A program made the translations under genes and the position numbers. A stretch of 64,000 nucleotides of DNA from Argopecten irradians (taxonomy: Eukaryota > Mollusca > Bivalvia > Pectinida > Pectinidae), in the NCBI RefSeq assembly GCF_041381155.1, contig NC_091142.1, positions 36,195,604-36,259,603 of the forward strand, given 5' to 3'. Every line of letters starts with the position of its first letter. The first letter of the stretch is position 1. Below are positions 62,301 through 64,000 of the stretch, one piece after another. Under the pieces are notes generated by a model. It was given only the letters and a program-made list of their open reading frames with translations, was not told where the DNA came from and made no database searches.

Positions 62301-63462
62301 TTAACACAGATTAAGTCTTTGTAACTTATGCCTCTGAAATGTAAAAATATAATCCCTTCATAAATGAGCATTTACGTTATATGCAAATTTTGACTTTGAA
62401 ATAATATCATTGTTCAGGTCTAGTATAAGGGAAAGTAACTCTTAAGGGATCTTTAAACAACCTATATTACTATAACTCTTATCTTCATCCTATTCTTACC
62501 ATAACTCTACACCATTTGGATCATTATCTAATGATGATTTTATGTGTTCTAGAAATAAATAGCGTAAAACATTTCCTAATAAGAACATTTTGATAAACCA
62601 TTTTCTGAAAAATTTAAAAAATGAGTGTTTACAATATGAATTACGCTGAAAAAACCATGGTCATCGTTCGATGTTCCCCAATATTTATTTGAACGAGTTG
62701 TTGTATGAGTGTGATGTTTATGTTAATTACATATCGTTATAAAGACTAAATTGGTTTCACATCTGATTGTAAATATAGTGTTCACTTACTCGTCCATTCT
62801 GCGATCTTCTATGTTTGGAAGTGAGACCTCGTCCAATCTGCAATATGATCGGTGTAACATCTATAAGATAGAAAGCTGATACTGAAATCTGACAATAACT
62901 TGGTGATAGATTGGTATGACTAGAACTATTCGTTCTGTACTTTTCGTTCTTTTTCTATATTAATTAGATTGCTTGCTGTTAACAATTAACACTTATTACA
63001 CGGATACAATTAAACCGCCAAAATTTCCTCTTCGTATACTATTTTGTGTGTGCATGGAATTTTATTGGTAATAGTTAGATGTTGTGTATTATAAATGCCG
63101 TGAAATGTATTTTATGTGCCGATCGCAAAATAAAAATCTATGAATGAGCGAGAGAATGGGTCAGTAAATGGGAGTAAACTATATTATGAAAATATACAAT
63201 AAACATCCATGATTGTAAAAACATTTAAATACTGGTATGACACTATGAATTTATTGATTGACTAATATCAAGTTTACATGTAGGTATGAAAGTGTATACG
63301 TGAGTACATTAATTGTATTATGTTATTTACAATTGTTTATGTATTAATGAAATGATACGTTGGGAAAACATACAAAGTATTATTCGACGAGGTTGACACA
63401 TAATTATGTACTTATGATTCTGTATAGAAAATAGTTTATTACCTGCTTGGCTTACTGCCCAT
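52945..63462 (-). CDS. Gene D: near-identical duplicate of gene B with one frameshift
   Basis: Exons complement(join(52945..53300, 53531..54306, 61134..61424, 61664..61858, 61970..62333, 62790..62837, 63443..63462)). Its protein is almost the same as gene B in exons 1-6 (one residue differs in the UPA exon) but has about 13 changes in the Death domain and a longer tail (SNVLPNKRSVALISMPK). A single extra A near 61404 (ATTAGCTTC against ATTGCTTC in B) puts a stop eight codons into exon 5, so as written it would end near residue 217, before ZU5 is complete. This is a young pseudogene, a haplotype variant or a sequence error. Intron 5 is 6.8 kb because of the roughly 118-copy array. Confidence 0.77.
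53531..54306 (-). CDS. Gene D exon 6: UPA-like region and linker
   Basis: 776 bp, the same boundaries as gene B exon 6. One residue differs (SSSREM for SSSRET). The contrast with the exon 7 divergence is notable. Confidence 0.85.
54464..54820 (-). mobile_element. Tandem tRNA-derived SINE heads, copy in gene D intron 5
   Basis: Duplicate of 25890-26246, with a few substitutions; four A-box monomers and one B-box monomer. Its presence in both copies shows it predates the duplication. Confidence 0.75.
56521..61133 (-). repeat. 39-bp minisatellite with splice donors, about 118 copies
   Basis: Same unit and same position as 27947-29964, starting at the donor of exon 5 (61133). Higher-order blocks are visible: a 394-bp block occurs three times (marker CTACTGATGG at 56661, 57055 and 57449). 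A 1092-bp block (28 units, marker GTACAATGTACTTACG at 59521 and 60613) occurs twice. Open frames up to 286 codons on - and shorter ones on + are repeat artefacts. Confidence 0.97.
61134..61424 (-). CDS. Gene D exon 5: second half of ZU5, one-base insertion
   Basis: 291 bp against 290 in A, B and C. After the acceptor it reads VTSLDEAN and stop; conserved sequence LLGKDHGMLGISDKVNVTHE to TTDHFC continues in the next frame. Confidence 0.82.
61664..61858 (-). CDS. Gene D exon 4: first half of ZU5
   Basis: 195 bp. It differs from B by KTGGVMEL for KAGGVMEL and FPSGAV for FPPGAV, so the ZU5 PPGA core is altered. Confidence 0.87.
61970..62333 (-). CDS. Gene D exon 3: N-terminal beta-rich region
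   Basis: 364 bp, with the same boundaries and frame as gene B exon 3. One residue differs near the end (EVKLK for EVKMK). Confidence 0.82.
62790..62837 (-). CDS. Gene D exon 2 (48 bp)
   Basis: The same microexon as in B (LDEVSLPNIEDRRMDE), with one silent base change (GAGACCTC for GAAACCTC on +). The splice sites are kept. Confidence 0.75.
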
Positions 63463-63499
63463 TTCTTTCGTTTCATCTCAAAACTTAACAATTTTTGAT
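63443..63499 (-). CDS. Gene D exon 1 with start codon (CDS 63443-63462)
   Basis: Identical to gene B exon 1 (MGSKPS) with the same in-frame upstream stop. UTR exons lie beyond the window edge. Confidence 0.7.
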
Positions 63500-64000
63500 C
63501 TGAAACACAAAATAAACAGAATATTTTAATACAATTTCATTATCAATACATCATTCCACACGATCTGTTTTTGTTGTTTAACTTTTGCAGTATAAACGGA
63601 ATTCTTACAACATACACATGACCATGACCGTTTTCGATTATGCGGTTTGACTGGTTGGACCTAGTTGTTCGTTTATTAATTAAAGACGGACCTGGTGATT
63701 TTATATTGTTTACAGACGAGCCTTGACAAAGCCCTCACAGGCCTCTATAAAAAACCGCAGGTCTGTCAGGATATGTACTCAAAATAATGACTTTAACAAA
63801 CGGTCGAACCGGTTGTTCCGAATAAACGAAAACGACCCTTGTAACACAGTTATAGTCAGGTAAACATTTTGTTGGGGCTCGATAACATATTCGACAACAC
63901 TACCCGTGTAATCAACACCCTTGATGTTTATTTTATGACAACCTTGGTTTGACAATCCTGTGACATGTATTTTAATGTTAGTTTCTTGTCAGTTATAACC

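Larger units (their letters stand above)
52726..64000. repeat. Segmental duplication, copy 2 (gene D)
   Basis: Direct-orientation copy of 24143-32832 that continues past the window edge. Outside the minisatellite it shows only scattered substitutions and small indels, except for the first roughly 0.45 kb (3' flank and the 3' half of the last exon), which is clearly more diverged. Confidence 0.95.

Overview
The window looks like nuclear DNA of a mollusc, probably a bivalve. It is AT-rich, its genes are split by kilobase-sized introns, and it is full of decayed non-LTR retrotransposons, a tRNA-derived SINE head resembling one I recall from molluscs, minisatellites and long foldbacks. No species can be named. 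I saw no prokaryotic features, rRNA genes or CRISPR arrays.

The coding content is a cluster of four paralogous multi-exon genes. I read them as ZU5-UPA-Death proteins, related to the C-terminal half of PIDD1 and UNC5 and to the FIIND module of NLRP1/CARD8, but without LRRs or a receptor part. Gene A is on + (exons from 267 to 15490, 5' end outside the window). Genes B (32294 to 24411), C (52336 to 46571) and D (63462 to 52945) are on -. Exon lengths and phases match between paralogues: 195 bp for the ZU5 start exon in all four, and 290 bp for the ZU5 end exon (291 in D). Only gene B reads through without a break, giving 667 aa. A and D each carry one apparent single-base frameshift and C carries two, so these are either young pseudogenes or base-call errors.

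Layout: 1-15.5 kb is gene A, with a decayed LINE in its first visible intron and three foldbacks in its other introns. 15.5-24.1 kb is intergenic, with a 25-bp minisatellite, a foldback, a tRNA-like SINE and a broken LINE. 24.14-32.83 kb is gene B. 32.8-46.5 kb is gene-poor, with a TIR element, a promoter-like repeat, a LINE tail and a 30-bp minisatellite. 46.6-52.4 kb is gene C. 52.73-64.0 kb is gene D. The B and D segments are near-identical direct duplicates (8.7 versus 11.3 kb), and nearly all of the length difference lies in one 39-bp minisatellite.

The most unusual structure is that minisatellite, in intron 5 of B (about 52 units) and D (about 118 units). Each unit is a copy of the junction between exon 5 and intron 5: the exon tail TTTTGTCC followed by the donor GTGAGT. 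The array runs directly into the real exon end, so dozens to more than a hundred 5' splice-site copies lie behind the true one. That junction also encodes the HFC motif at the end of ZU5, the position where PIDD1 and FIIND proteins cut themselves. A second unusual signal is a set of long foldbacks with unrelated arms, three of which are capped by the mini-hairpin sequence GCGAAGC.
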